A stretch of DNA of 64,000 nt from Streptomyces peucetius (GTDB lineage: Bacteria; Actinomycetota; Actinomycetes; Streptomycetales; Streptomycetaceae). A program made the position numbers and the translations under genes. The stretch lies in assembly GCF_025854275.1 (NCBI RefSeq), contig NZ_CP107567.1, positions 1,984,001-2,048,000 on the forward strand. The letters run 5' to 3'. Positions 54,968 to 63,915 of the stretch are shown here, in pieces. A model generated the notes under the pieces. The model was not told where the DNA came from, ran no database searches, and saw only the letters and a list, made by a program, of their open reading frames with translations. Position 1 is the stretch's first letter. Every line of letters starts with the position of its first letter.

Positions 54968-56110
54968 TCACAGCAGCGCGACCAACCGCTCCGCCAACAG
55001 GTCCCACCGCCAGCGTTCCTCGACCCACGCCCGCCCCCGCTCGCCCATCCGCCGGCGCAGGTCCGGGTCCTTCAGGAGCGTGACGATGCGGTCGGCGGAC
55101 TCCTCCGCCGAGCCGCCGCGTACGACCCAGCCCGTCTCGCCGTCGAGCACCGCGTCCGGCGCGCCGCCCGAGTCGCCGGCCACGACCGGGAGTCCGGTCG
55201 CCGACGCCTCCAGGTAGACGATGCCGAGGCCCTCGACGTCCAGTCCGCCCCGGCGGGTACGGCACGGCATGGCGAAGACGTCGCCCGCGCCGTAGTGCGC
55301 CGGGAGCTCCGACCACGGGACGGAGCCCGTGAAGCGGACCGATCCCTCGACGCCCGTCGCGGCCGCGAGACCGCGCAGCTCGTTCTCGTACGGCCCTCCG
55401 CCGACGATCAGCAGCACCGCGTCCGGCACCTGCGCCAGGATCGCGGGCATGGCCCGGATCAGCGTGTCCTGGCCCTTGCGCGGGACGAGACGCGAGACGC
55501 ACACGACGACCGGCCGGTCGCTCAGTCCGAGGCGGGCGCGGACCGCGTCCCCGCCGGAGCCGGGGTGGAAGGTCTTCTCGTCCACGCCCGGCGGCAGCTG
55601 CACCATCCGCGCCGCCGCCTCGGGCGTGAGCGCCGCGGCGATACGCGAACGCGTGTACTCACCGAGATAGGTGATCGTGTCCGTGCCCTCGCCGATCCGG
55701 CGCAGCAACTGCCGGGCCGCGGGCAGCTGTGCCCATCCCGCCTCGTGGCCGTGCGTGGTGGCCACCAGCCGCCGTGCGCCCGCCCTACGCAGCGCCGGGG
55801 CCATCAGCCCGAGCGGAGCGGCGGCCCCGAACCACACGGACTCGCAGCCGTGTTCGCGCAGCAGCTGCGTGGCCCTGCGCGTCACGCGCGGGGTGGGCAG
55901 CAGCATCGTCGTACGGTCCCGGACGACGGTGAAGGGCTGTTCGGCGTCGAAGGCCGCGGTCGCCTCCACGCCCTCCCGGCTCCGCTTCCACGTGGACGCG
56001 TAGACGACGAGCTGCCCGGGGTCCAGCCGTAGCGCCATGTTGTGCAGGAACGCCTGGATGCCGCCGGGCCTGGGCGGGAAGTCGTTGGTCACGATCAGGG
56101 TCTTGTGCAT
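54968..56110 (-). CDS. pimB: GT4 mannosyltransferase, PimB-like
   Basis: PimB adds the second mannose to phosphatidylinositol mannoside. The 380 residues begin TLIVTNDFPPRPGGIQAF and have GVDEKTFHP, VCVSRLVPRKGQD and the EX7E region GLGIVYLEASATGLPVV, as in PimB' of corynebacteria. Position next to fadD matches M. tuberculosis (Rv2187-Rv2188c). TACTGT (56119-56124, minus) lies 8 nt before the ATG. Confidence 0.85.
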   Translation of the reverse strand: MHKTLIVTNDFPPRPGGIQAFLHNMALRLDPGQLVVYASTWKRSREGVEATAAFDAEQPFTVVRDRTTMLLPTPRVTRRATQLLREHGCESVWFGAAAPLGLMAPALRRAGARRLVATTHGHEAGWAQLPAARQLLRRIGEGTDTITYLGEYTRSRIAAALTPEAAARMVQLPPGVDEKTFHPGSGGDAVRARLGLSDRPVVVCVSRLVPRKGQDTLIRAMPAILAQVPDAVLLIVGGGPYENELRGLAAATGVEGSVRFTGSVPWSELPAHYGAGDVFAMPCRTRRGGLDVEGLGIVYLEASATGLPVVAGDSGGAPDAVLDGETGWVVRGGSAEESADRIVTLLKDPDLRRRMGERGRAWVEERWRWDLLAERLVALL

Positions 56111-56231
56111 CGCCGCCGACAGTACCGAACCGCCCCGGCACTGGTTCCGGCACGGCCCCGCCTCATGTCCGGGCACCGGCGTGCCCGGCATCATGAAGGT
56201 GCCCGTAACCGGACGAAAGGGGCACAACGGC

Positions 56232-57500
56232 ATGGTGGTGGCGAGCGTCGCCCGGCATCCCGTCCCGGTGTGGGTCGTGACGAGGGCGGTGCTGCTGCTC
56301 TGCCTGTCGGGGGCCGTCACCTTCCCCGGCCCCGACGTCACGACCGATGTCTCGGTGATCTACCAGGGCTGGCACGAGATCCTGCGGACCGGCACCTATC
56401 CGCTGGACGACGTCACCTGGCAGTACCCACCGGGTGCCGCGCTCGCGATCCTCGCTCCCGGCCTGCTGCCGGGCCTCGGCTACGCCCCCGCGTTCTTCCT
56501 CCTGACGCTGGTGTGCGACCTGCTGGTCCTGGTCCTGCTGTTGCGTACGGAAAGCGGCGGAGCAGCACGTCGCGGCACCTGGGTGTGGGTGGCGGGGGTG
56601 CCGCTGCTCGGACCGACCGTCTACGCCCGGTACGACCTGATGGTGACCGCCGCGGCCGTCGGCGCCCTGCTCGCGGGCGTGCGCCGGCCCCGGGTGATGG
56701 GCCTGCTCGCCGGTCTGGGCGCGCTGCTGAAGGTGTGGCCGCTGCTGGTGCTCCTCGGCACGCCGCGCGGCCGGGCGACCCGCCGGTCCTGGTCGGCCGC
56801 GGCGGTCGCGGTGACGGCTGTGACCCTGGCGCTGGCCGCCGCGGTGCCGGGGGCGCTGGCCTTCCTCGCCTCCCAGCGTGACCGGGGCACCGAGATCGAG
56901 TCGCTGGGCGCCCTCGTCTTCCACGTCTGGCGCCACTTCGGGTGGCAGGGCCAGGTGCTGCTCAACTACGGCTCCGTCGAGTTCCTCGGCCCGTACGTCC
57001 CGCTCGTCAGCACTCTGGCCCTCGCCCTGTCCGTCGCCGCGCTCGGCTGGCTGGTGGTGTGGCGGGTTCGGGCCCGGCAGTTCACGGCCGCCACACCGTG
57101 CGACGCGGCCTTCGCCGCCGTTCTGCTGTTCACCACCACGAGCCGGGTGATCAGCCCCCAGTACCTGGTGTGGCTGGTCGGCCTGGCCGCCGTGTGCCTG
57201 GTGCACCGCTCCAGCCGGATGCTGAGGCCGGCCGTGCTGGTCCTGGCCGCGACCGGTGTGACGCTCCTGGAGTTCCCGTTGTGGTTCTCGCACGTCGTGG
57301 CGAGCGACCCGCTGGGGATCACGCTGCTCGTGGTGCGCAACGGGCTGCTGGTTGCAGCGACGGTCGACGCGTGCCGACGGCTGTGGCGGCGGACCGTCAC
57401 GGAGGCGGCACGGCCGCGGCCGGGTCCGGGGCCGGGGCCGGGGCCGACCGCGGCGCTCAGTCCAGAACCCCGGTCAGGTAGTCCCGCCACATCGCGGTGA
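56232..57500 (+). CDS. GT87-type mannosyltransferase-like membrane protein
   Basis: The 422-residue protein has about ten membrane helices and a DVSVIYQGWHEIL, WQYPPGAA pattern near the start that recalls the GT87 (DUF2029) alpha-mannosyltransferases that use polyprenyl-phosphate mannose. It diverges from pimB. An acceptor cannot be named. The tail repeats Gly-Pro. Its end overlaps the metallopeptidase gene by 44 bp on opposite strands. GGGG lies before the ATG at 56232. Confidence 0.75.
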   Translation: MVVASVARHPVPVWVVTRAVLLLCLSGAVTFPGPDVTTDVSVIYQGWHEILRTGTYPLDDVTWQYPPGAALAILAPGLLPGLGYAPAFFLLTLVCDLLVLVLLLRTESGGAARRGTWVWVAGVPLLGPTVYARYDLMVTAAAVGALLAGVRRPRVMGLLAGLGALLKVWPLLVLLGTPRGRATRRSWSAAAVAVTAVTLALAAAVPGALAFLASQRDRGTEIESLGALVFHVWRHFGWQGQVLLNYGSVEFLGPYVPLVSTLALALSVAALGWLVVWRVRARQFTAATPCDAAFAAVLLFTTTSRVISPQYLVWLVGLAAVCLVHRSSRMLRPAVLVLAATGVTLLEFPLWFSHVVASDPLGITLLVVRNGLLVAATVDACRRLWRRTVTEAARPRPGPGPGPGPTAALSPEPRSGSPATSR

Positions 57501-58692
57501 GTTCGGCTGCCGTGGTGCCCAGTTCCTCGCTCAGCGCACGCTCCACCGCACCGTCCCGGTACTGTCCCTCGCCGACGGTCCGGTAGAACGCGGTGAGCTT
57601 CTCCTCGCCCCAGCGCTCCGCGATCATCGCGCAGGCCAGCCGTCCGCCCTCGTAGGCGCGTGCGAGCGCGCCGGCGTCCCCGTCGAACGAGAAGTCCCGG
57701 TCGTCGGGCAGCCCGGCCGGCACGTCCCCGGCCCGCACTGCCTCCTGCATCTCGGGGGCGGCCTCGGCGGCGGTACGGCCCGTGCCGCGGTACGCGACCC
57801 AGTCCGCGAAGCCCTCCGACAACCACATCGGCGTCACGGCGGAGGTGTGCGCGCGGGTCGCCACATGGGTGGCCTCGTGGGTGAGCACCACCCCCTGCCC
57901 GAAGTCGCCGAGCAGCGCGTACGCCTCCGGGTTCACGACCACCCGGTCCGCCGGGGACTCGACCTCGCGGTTCGTCTCGCCCGTGGTCACGGCGGCTATG
58001 CCCCGGTACCCGGCGGCCGGCGCGCCTAGCAGCCCGCCCATCCCCTCCACCGACGCCGGCACGAGCACGACGACGCGGCCCGCCCACTTCGACGGCCAGG
58101 CGTCCGACACCGCGGGCACGGCCCGGTCGGCCGCCGCCGCGAGATCACGCAGCCGCTCCTGGTCCTGGCCGACGCCGAGGACGATGCTGTGGCTGCCCCG
58201 GGCGACGTCCACGTCGCCCTGCTGCCACAGCTGCTGCCGCGGGGTGCCGGTGCCGGTTCCCGCGCGGTCGGCGGTCACGTACCAGCGGCCGTCGCGCTCG
58301 GCCAGCTCCAGGGTGCGCGAGACGGTCATGGGCGCGGTGTCGTAGCCGGCGATGCGGTAGCGCACCTCGGCGTCGGCGACGGCCGTCGCACCGTGGTGGC
58401 GCACGTCCTTGACCAGGTACTCCCAGGAGCCCAGCGGCACGTCGGCGAGATTGTCGAACTCCTCGCCCTGCGCCTCCCGCAGCGCGGCGGCGCCGGGCTC
58501 GAGCGACGCGAGGTAGGCGGCGCGGTCGTGCCCGAGCAGCGCGGCGGCGCGGGCGTCCAGCGTCCGCCGGATCTCCTCGACGGCGGGGTCGGCGGGCGGG
58601 CCGGCGACAGCACACCCCGCGAGCAGCACGAGTGCGGCGGCGGTGGCGGCGGCTGTGCGCGGGGGGCGCGGCTTGTGCGGGTGGCCTGCCAT
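57457..58692 (-). CDS. Lipoprotein metallopeptidase (HExxH)
   Basis: A signal peptide ends in the lipobox LLAGC (residues about 22-27), so the protein is a lipoprotein. The C-terminal half has HEATH (the HExxH zinc motif, LTHEATHVATRAHT) with WLSEGFADW further on, as in gluzincin (M1-like) peptidases. The 411-residue N-terminal half is uncharacterised. TACCAT (58699-58704, minus) lies 6 nt before the ATG, so the message is probably leaderless. Confidence 0.82.
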   Translation of the reverse strand: MAGHPHKPRPPRTAAATAAALVLLAGCAVAGPPADPAVEEIRRTLDARAAALLGHDRAAYLASLEPGAAALREAQGEEFDNLADVPLGSWEYLVKDVRHHGATAVADAEVRYRIAGYDTAPMTVSRTLELAERDGRWYVTADRAGTGTGTPRQQLWQQGDVDVARGSHSIVLGVGQDQERLRDLAAAADRAVPAVSDAWPSKWAGRVVVLVPASVEGMGGLLGAPAAGYRGIAAVTTGETNREVESPADRVVVNPEAYALLGDFGQGVVLTHEATHVATRAHTSAVTPMWLSEGFADWVAYRGTGRTAAEAAPEMQEAVRAGDVPAGLPDDRDFSFDGDAGALARAYEGGRLACAMIAERWGEEKLTAFYRTVGEGQYRDGAVERALSEELGTTAAELTAMWRDYLTGVLD

Positions 58693-58757
58693 CCTGCGAT
58701 GGTACGTAACGTACCGGGCGTGCGGGCCCCCGCGCAGCGGCCCCGCCCGCACGCCCG

Positions 58758-59792
58758 TTACACCCGCGTCACCGCGTGCACCGGCATCATCCCCACCGGG
58801 TCGTACCGCACGGACGCCCCCGGGTACGGCGCGTGCACCACCTGCCCGTTGCCCACGTACATGCCCACGTGGCTGGCGTCGCCCCGGTACGTCACGATGT
58901 CCCCCGGCCGTGCCTGTGACAGCGGTACGCGGCGGCCCGCGTTCGCCTGGGCCTGGGAGGTGCGGGGGAGACCGACGCCCGCCTGGGCGTAGGACCACTG
59001 GACGAGGCCGGAGCAGTCGAAGCCGGAGGGACCGTTGGCGCCCCAGACGTAGGGGCGGCCGACGACGCTGCGCGCCGCCATCGTCGCGGCCGCCGCGTGC
59101 GGGGAACCGGCCGAGAGGCCGGACAGGTCGGGGAAGGCGTCGCGGCCGGAGCGCGAGGAGCGGTCGTGCGGGTCGCGTTCCCCGGCCGGCAGGGTGTTCA
59201 GCAGCCGGCGGGCCTCGCCGAGCTTGCGCTCGACGGTGCGCTTGTTGTCGGCCACCGCCTGCCGGCTGCGCTCCAGTTCGGCGAGGTCTCGTGAGGCCTC
59301 GGCGCGTTCCTGGCCGAGGTGCCGCTGCTCGCGGTGGAGGTCGTCCAGCGCGGCGGAGTGGCGTTCGCTGATGCGGTCGAGCGTGGCCGCCGCCTCGAGG
59401 TAGCCGTCGGGGTCCTCGGAGAGCAGCAGGGCGAGGGCCGGGTCGATGCCGCCGGAGCGGTACTGGGCGCCGGCCACGGATCCGAGCGCCTCACGCATCC
59501 GGTTGATGCGTTCCTGGCTGCGGGCGACCCGGTCCTGGGCGTGGGCCACCTCGTCCTTGAGGTGCTCGACGCGCTCACCGGCCTTGTTGAACCGCTCCGT
59601 GGCGCGCTCGGCCTCCTCGTAGAGCCGGTCGACCATGGCGCGGGTGGCCTCCGGTCCGGTCCCCGGCTCGGCGCCGGCCGGTGCGGCACCGGCTCCGAGG
59701 GCGGCGGCGGCCGTGGCCGCCGCGGCGGACAGGACGGTGCCCCGGGCGCCTCGGGTGAGGCCGGGCTGTGAGGATCGGCGGTGGGAAACCAC
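58758..59792 (-). CDS. NlpC/P60 cell wall hydrolase (paralog 1)
   Basis: A secreted endopeptidase that cleaves peptidoglycan stem peptides. The 344 residues hold a signal sequence, a long coiled coil (about 50-215) and a C-terminal NlpC/P60 domain with FDCSGLVQW (Cys) and SHVGMYVG (His). A close paralog lies 237 bp upstream (60029). GTG at 59792 has GGGAG 8 nt upstream. Compare M. tuberculosis Rv2190c in the same gene order. Confidence 0.92.
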   Translation of the reverse strand: MVSHRRSSQPGLTRGARGTVLSAAAATAAAALGAGAAPAGAEPGTGPEATRAMVDRLYEEAERATERFNKAGERVEHLKDEVAHAQDRVARSQERINRMREALGSVAGAQYRSGGIDPALALLLSEDPDGYLEAAATLDRISERHSAALDDLHREQRHLGQERAEASRDLAELERSRQAVADNKRTVERKLGEARRLLNTLPAGERDPHDRSSRSGRDAFPDLSGLSAGSPHAAAATMAARSVVGRPYVWGANGPSGFDCSGLVQWSYAQAGVGLPRTSQAQANAGRRVPLSQARPGDIVTYRGDASHVGMYVGNGQVVHAPYPGASVRYDPVGMMPVHAVTRV

Positions 59793-59900
59793 GTGCCGCG
59801 CTCCCTTCCGCAGGACTTCCGGGAAACCGGGGTTCGGTGCGCGGCAGAGAGTAGCCGGGTGAACGCCCGGTGACCAAAGACCCCACCGGGCATACAAAGT

Positions 59901-59939
59901 GACGCCCCGCCGGAGACCACAGGTCACCGGCGGGGCGTC
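59901..59939 (-). terminator. Terminator of the upstream P60 gene
   Basis: GACGCCCCGCCGG and CCGGCGGGGCGTC form a perfect 13-bp stem, about 90 bp downstream of the paralog 2 stop at 60029. Confidence 0.6.
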
Positions 59940-60028
59940 GCGTCAGTTCGTAAGGGGCGAATTCCCCCGTTCGGGCGAGTGTGAAGTCCCGCCGAACGAT
60001 CCGCCCGGTCTTTCGCGTTGCGGGTGCG

Positions 60029-61054
60029 TCAGATACGCACACCGAACTGGAAGGGCATGTTGTTGATCGACTCGTAGCGCACGTTGGTGCCGCTGCGCGG
60101 GGCGTGCAGCACCTGGCCGTTGCCGGCGTAGAAGCCGACGTGGTGCAGGTCTCCGTAGAAGATGACCAGGTCGCCCTGCTTGAGCTGGCTCTGCGAGTAG
60201 ATTCGGGTGCCGGCGCTGGCCTGCGCCTGCGAGGTGCGCGGTATGGAGACGCCGGCCTGGGCGAACGCCCAGGAGGTGAGGCCGGAGCAGTCGTAGGAGT
60301 TCGGGCCGGAGGCGCCGAAGACGTACGGCTTGCCGATCTGCGACTGCGCGGCGGCGAACGCGGCGGAGGCGCGCTGCGAGGCGGGCACGGCCGGGCCGAG
60401 GTCCACCCGGGCGCTGGCACGGTTGGCGCGGCTCTCGTCGGCGGCGAGCGCGGCGCGCTCCGCGGCGGTGAGGGAGTTCAGGAGCTGCCGCGCCTCCGCG
60501 AGCTTGCCCTGGACCTCCTTCTTCTTCTCACCGAGGGTCTTGCGCGTCTCGGCGAGGTCGCCGAGCTTGCTCTGGGCCTCCTGGCGCTGCTGCGCGAGGG
60601 TGCGCTGCTTGGCCTGGATCTCCTGGATGGCCTCGGTCTGCTTGGCGCCGAGCTGGTCCAGCGCGGAGGCCTTGTCGAGGTAGGTGTCCGGGTCACCGGA
60701 GAGGAACAGCTGGACGGAGGGGTCGATGCCTCCGGTGCGGTACTGGGCGCTGGCGACCGAACCCAGGCTGTCCCGCAGCGTGTTGAGCTCGTCCTGTCCG
60801 CGGGCGACCTTGTCCTGGAGCGCGTCGATCTGCTCGTCGAGCTTCTCCTGCTGCTCCTTGGCCCCGTTGTACTTCTCGGTGGCCTTCTCCGCCTCTTCGT
60901 AGAGCTTGTCGACCTTCTCCTTGACCTCGCTCTTGCTCGGCTTCGGGTCGGCCTGGGCGGTCTGGGCGGTCAGGGCAACGGCCGCAGCGGCGGTCGCGGT
61001 GAGCACGGTCACGCGGGTGCGGCTCGGCTGCTTGGGACGACGGTGGGACGCCAC
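60029..61054 (-). CDS. NlpC/P60 cell wall hydrolase (paralog 2)
   Basis: Same layout as paralog 1 in 341 residues: signal peptide ending near AQAD, coiled coil (about 45-200), NlpC/P60 domain with YDCSGLTSW (Cys) and HHVGFYAG (His). The first and last residues of the pair align closely (SHRRxxQPxxTR and GG/AGNGQV.HAPxxG). A structured 164-nt leader lies in front. GTG at 61054 with AAGGAG 10 nt upstream. Confidence 0.92.
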   Translation of the reverse strand: MASHRRPKQPSRTRVTVLTATAAAAVALTAQTAQADPKPSKSEVKEKVDKLYEEAEKATEKYNGAKEQQEKLDEQIDALQDKVARGQDELNTLRDSLGSVASAQYRTGGIDPSVQLFLSGDPDTYLDKASALDQLGAKQTEAIQEIQAKQRTLAQQRQEAQSKLGDLAETRKTLGEKKKEVQGKLAEARQLLNSLTAAERAALAADESRANRASARVDLGPAVPASQRASAAFAAAQSQIGKPYVFGASGPNSYDCSGLTSWAFAQAGVSIPRTSQAQASAGTRIYSQSQLKQGDLVIFYGDLHHVGFYAGNGQVLHAPRSGTNVRYESINNMPFQFGVRI

Positions 61055-61218
61055 GAAGGCGAGCTCCTTCTTCCTCGAGCCGCCTACCGGGCAGTGGGGG
61101 ATGGTCGGTCCCCGGCGTCCGTACGTCGGATCCCTGGGGGAAATAGGGGCGAACTGCACGAACTCGGCGGTTCCTTCGCTGTCACCCCGGATGGGTGATC
61201 AACCGCGCGAAGGTTCGA
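61055..61218 (-). ncRNA. Structured leader, candidate ydaO (c-di-AMP) riboswitch
   Basis: A leader of about 164 nt lies between a good promoter (-10 at 61225-61230, -35 at 61249-61254) and the P60 start. It has an AACCGCCGAG block (near 61172) that can pair with GGCGG (61080-61084), and internal GGGATCC, ACGTACGGACGCCGGGGACC and CCCGGTAGGCGG blocks that resemble ydaO leaders seen before cell wall hydrolase genes in Streptomyces. Not all consensus blocks are present (GGGTGAATC is missing), so the class is uncertain. Confidence 0.4.
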
Positions 61219-61224
61219 GGCCTG

Positions 61225-61254
61225 ACCCTAGTGACCTTCTTGTGATCAGTTCAA
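61225..61254 (-). promoter_or_regulatory. Promoter of NlpC/P60 paralog 2
   Basis: TTGAAC (61249-61254) and TAGGGT (61225-61230) are 18 bp apart on the minus strand, a good vegetative promoter. It yields the 164-nt leader. Confidence 0.65.
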
Positions 61255-61387
61255 ATCCCCACAGGGAAAATCTTACCCGCGAACACCATTCTTTACTCTC
61301 ATCACACGCGTAGTGATGGCCACTTGACACAACGTCCCGCCTGGAGTGACGCCAAATCGGGCATATGCCGCCAGAGTTGCGACAGGG

Positions 61388-62752
61388 CTACGAGACGCGC
61401 GAAAGCCGCTTCAGCAGCAAAGCGGACGCGACCGGTCTGGCGCCCGCCTTCGCGACGCCGTCGGCCACCTCCCGGTCGGTGGAGGCCACCACCACGGGCC
61501 GGCCCGGCGGCTCCGCCCGCACCAGCTGGCGGATCAGTTCGTCCGCGGTCACACCGGGCTTGGAGAAGAGCACCCGCACGCCGCGCGGCGGCGCCAGCAG
61601 CACCGGCGCGGCCAGCTCGGCCCCGTCGAACACACAGGTGATCTCGGCCCCCGTGCGGGCGGCGAGCATCGACAGGCCGCCCAGCAGCCGCAGCCGCTGC
61701 TTCTCCAGCGGCATCGTGGGATAGCCGGTCTTGGTGACGTTGTAGCCGTCGACGACCAGATGCGCCTGCGGCAGCGCCAGCAGCTGGTCGAGCAGGGCCG
61801 GGTCCGTCTCGGAGAGCGCCCGCGCCGCGATGTCCTTCGGCGACATCCGACCCGGCTCCACGGCGTCCACCGTGTCGGCCGGATGCATGCCCGCCGGTGG
61901 CAGGGCCAGCTCACGGCGCAGCCCCTGGGCGGCGTCGAGCACCGTGTCCAGGAGGAGCCGCAGCCGCATGTCCTCGACGGAACGGCCCTCGCGGGCGGCC
62001 CGGCGGCCCGCCTCGACCGCCGCCTCGGCCTCCGCCAGCCGTGCCTTGAGCCGCCGCGTCTCGCTCTCCGCGGCCGACACCTGGGCCGCGGCCTGGGCGC
62101 GGACGCTGTCGAGCTCCGCGTCCTTGCGGCGCAGGGCGGCCTCGCCGCGCTTGACGTCGGCCTGGGCACTGCGGAGCTTGCGGTGGAGCGCCTCGCCGTC
62201 CTTGCGGGCACCGTCCAGCTCGGCCCGCAGCCGCTCGGTCTCGGACTTGATCTGGCCGCGGGCCTCGTCCAGTTCCTCGCGCAGCCGGTCCAGCTCGCGC
62301 CGGCCGGCCTCGTCGGCCCGCTCGGCGTCGGCCCGCTGGACCTCCTCCCCGGCGGCGGCGACCATCTTGACCCAGCCGGCGGGGCGCAGCACATAGGCGG
62401 CCGCCGCGACGTCCACGGGGTCCGCGGCGGCGGGCGGCGACCCGGACTCCAGGGCCCTGGCCAGCTCGGGCTGCGCCTTGCCGAGCCGTTCGCCGATGCG
62501 CTGGCGGAAGACGGCGTCGCCCTCCAGCGCGGCGGCCATGGCGTTTCCGGCGAACTTCGCGCGCCGGGTCGGGGTGAAGCGGGCATACTGGCGCAGCTGG
62601 GCGGGGAGTTCGGCGACGGTCAGGCCGCCGAACGCGTCGGAGACGAGGGCGACGACCCGCCGCCGTACACCTTCCGGCAGCGGGCGGTCGAGCGCCTCGG
62701 CGGCGTCGCCGGCCGCACCGGCCGGCTCCGCGCCGTTGTCAGGCTGCTCCAC
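61388..62752 (-). CDS. NYN-domain RNA-binding protein
   Basis: The 454 residues have an N-terminal helical part (about 10-125), a long charged coiled coil (about 135-270) and a C-terminal NYN domain with LVVDGYNVTKTGYPTM, ITCVFDGAE and VVASTDREVADGV, a PIN-like nuclease fold. Role unknown; RNA processing is inferred from the fold. The GTG at 62752 (VEQPDNG) begins near GGGGTGAAC; no clear earlier start. Confidence 0.82.
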   Translation of the reverse strand: MEQPDNGAEPAGAAGDAAEALDRPLPEGVRRRVVALVSDAFGGLTVAELPAQLRQYARFTPTRRAKFAGNAMAAALEGDAVFRQRIGERLGKAQPELARALESGSPPAAADPVDVAAAAYVLRPAGWVKMVAAAGEEVQRADAERADEAGRRELDRLREELDEARGQIKSETERLRAELDGARKDGEALHRKLRSAQADVKRGEAALRRKDAELDSVRAQAAAQVSAAESETRRLKARLAEAEAAVEAGRRAAREGRSVEDMRLRLLLDTVLDAAQGLRRELALPPAGMHPADTVDAVEPGRMSPKDIAARALSETDPALLDQLLALPQAHLVVDGYNVTKTGYPTMPLEKQRLRLLGGLSMLAARTGAEITCVFDGAELAAPVLLAPPRGVRVLFSKPGVTADELIRQLVRAEPPGRPVVVASTDREVADGVAKAGARPVASALLLKRLSRVS

Positions 62753-62790
62753 GATCCGTTCACCCCTACCACCCGTGCGGGCCGCTCCGT

Positions 62791-63033
62791 TCAGGAACCG
62801 GCGCCCGGCCTGTCCACCAGCTCGATCTGGTCCACCGCGTTGCACCACCGGCAGCGGACCGACTCGATGGTCTCACTGACCACCTCGCGCTCCTCCACGT
62901 TCGGCTCGCCCGCCAGGTCCAGATGGACGTACTCGACGACCTTGGACGAGCGTGTGACGTCGAAGCGGGTCAGATTGCCGCAGAGCGTGCAGCGCCACCT
63001 GGTGTCAGCGGTCGGCGAGGGAACCGTCGTCAT
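62791..63033 (-). CDS. Small zinc-ribbon protein, function unknown
   Basis: The 80 residues contain two CxxC pairs (CTLCGNL and CRWCNAV), which suit a zinc ribbon. It matches no known function. The ATG at 63033 is chosen because GAGGA lies 8 nt upstream; the in-frame ATG at 63054 has no site. It lies 38 bp upstream of the NYN gene on the same strand. Confidence 0.75.
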   Translation of the reverse strand: MTTVPSPTADTRWRCTLCGNLTRFDVTRSSKVVEYVHLDLAGEPNVEEREVVSETIESVRCRWCNAVDQIELVDRPGAGS

Positions 63034-63183
63034 CGTGCCGTCCTCTTGTCTCATGCGGGAGCGGATACCGCGGTGCGCCGTCGAACTGCGGATGTACTGC
63101 CTGTAACCCTACGGCCTCGCGGGTACCCGATGTCGCGGCGAGGCACTCTGTACCGTTCGGCCCTGCTACGCCATGCTCTGTCC

Positions 63184-63915
63184 ATGATCAGTCGGTGGGG
63201 CGCGGCCAGGGATGCGGTCAGGAACGCGGCGACGGGACCTGCGGTGACGTACGGCCTGATCGCGGTGTGCTGCGCGATCTTCGTCATCAGCCCGGTCTCG
63301 GGTCTGAACCCCTCGTACGGCCTCGGCGACCGGCTGCTGGTGGCGCAGGCGGCGTACTTCGAACGCTGGGGCGTGATCCCCGCGGAGCTGATGGGCGGGT
63401 CCCCGGGCGCCCTGCTCACCCCGCTCACCGCTCTGTTCGTGCACGGCAGTTGGCTGCACCTGCTGGGGAACATGCTCTTCCTCTTCGTCTTCGGCGCGAT
63501 GGCCGAAGAGCGGATGGGGCAGGTCCACTTCGCGCTGTTCTACACCGGCGCCGGCTATCTCGCGCTGCTCGTCTACGCGGCGGTCAACGCCGACTCCGAG
63601 CAGACGCTGGTGGGGGCGTCCGGGGCGATCTCCGCCGTACTCGGAGCGTTCCTCTTCCTCTTGCCGAAGGCCCGGGTCACGAGTCTGTTCCCCTTCCTCT
63701 TCTTCCTGCCGCTGCGCTTCCCCGCCTGGGCGGTGCTGATCTTCTGGTTCGTGCTGCAGTGGCTGGCGGCCAGGGGCGCGGGCAGCGGGCCGGGCGTCGC
63801 CTACCTGGCGCACCTGGTGGGGTTCGGAGTGGGCTTCGTCTACGCGTGGGGCCGCTACGGGCGTGGGACTAGAGTGAACGCATCTTCAGCGACCGAGGGA
63901 GAAAGCCAGCCATGA
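63184..63915 (+). CDS. Rhomboid intramembrane protease
   Basis: Rhomboids cut substrates inside the membrane. The 243 residues have about six membrane helices with the catalytic GASG (VGASGAISAV, Ser) and His in AYLAHLVGF; HGSWLHLLGNM matches the conserved loop before the active site. Substrates unknown. The ATG at 63184 is a likely start. The stop overlaps the next gene by ATGA. Confidence 0.9.
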   Translation: MISRWGAARDAVRNAATGPAVTYGLIAVCCAIFVISPVSGLNPSYGLGDRLLVAQAAYFERWGVIPAELMGGSPGALLTPLTALFVHGSWLHLLGNMLFLFVFGAMAEERMGQVHFALFYTGAGYLALLVYAAVNADSEQTLVGASGAISAVLGAFLFLLPKARVTSLFPFLFFLPLRFPAWAVLIFWFVLQWLAARGAGSGPGVAYLAHLVGFGVGFVYAWGRYGRGTRVNASSATEGESQP

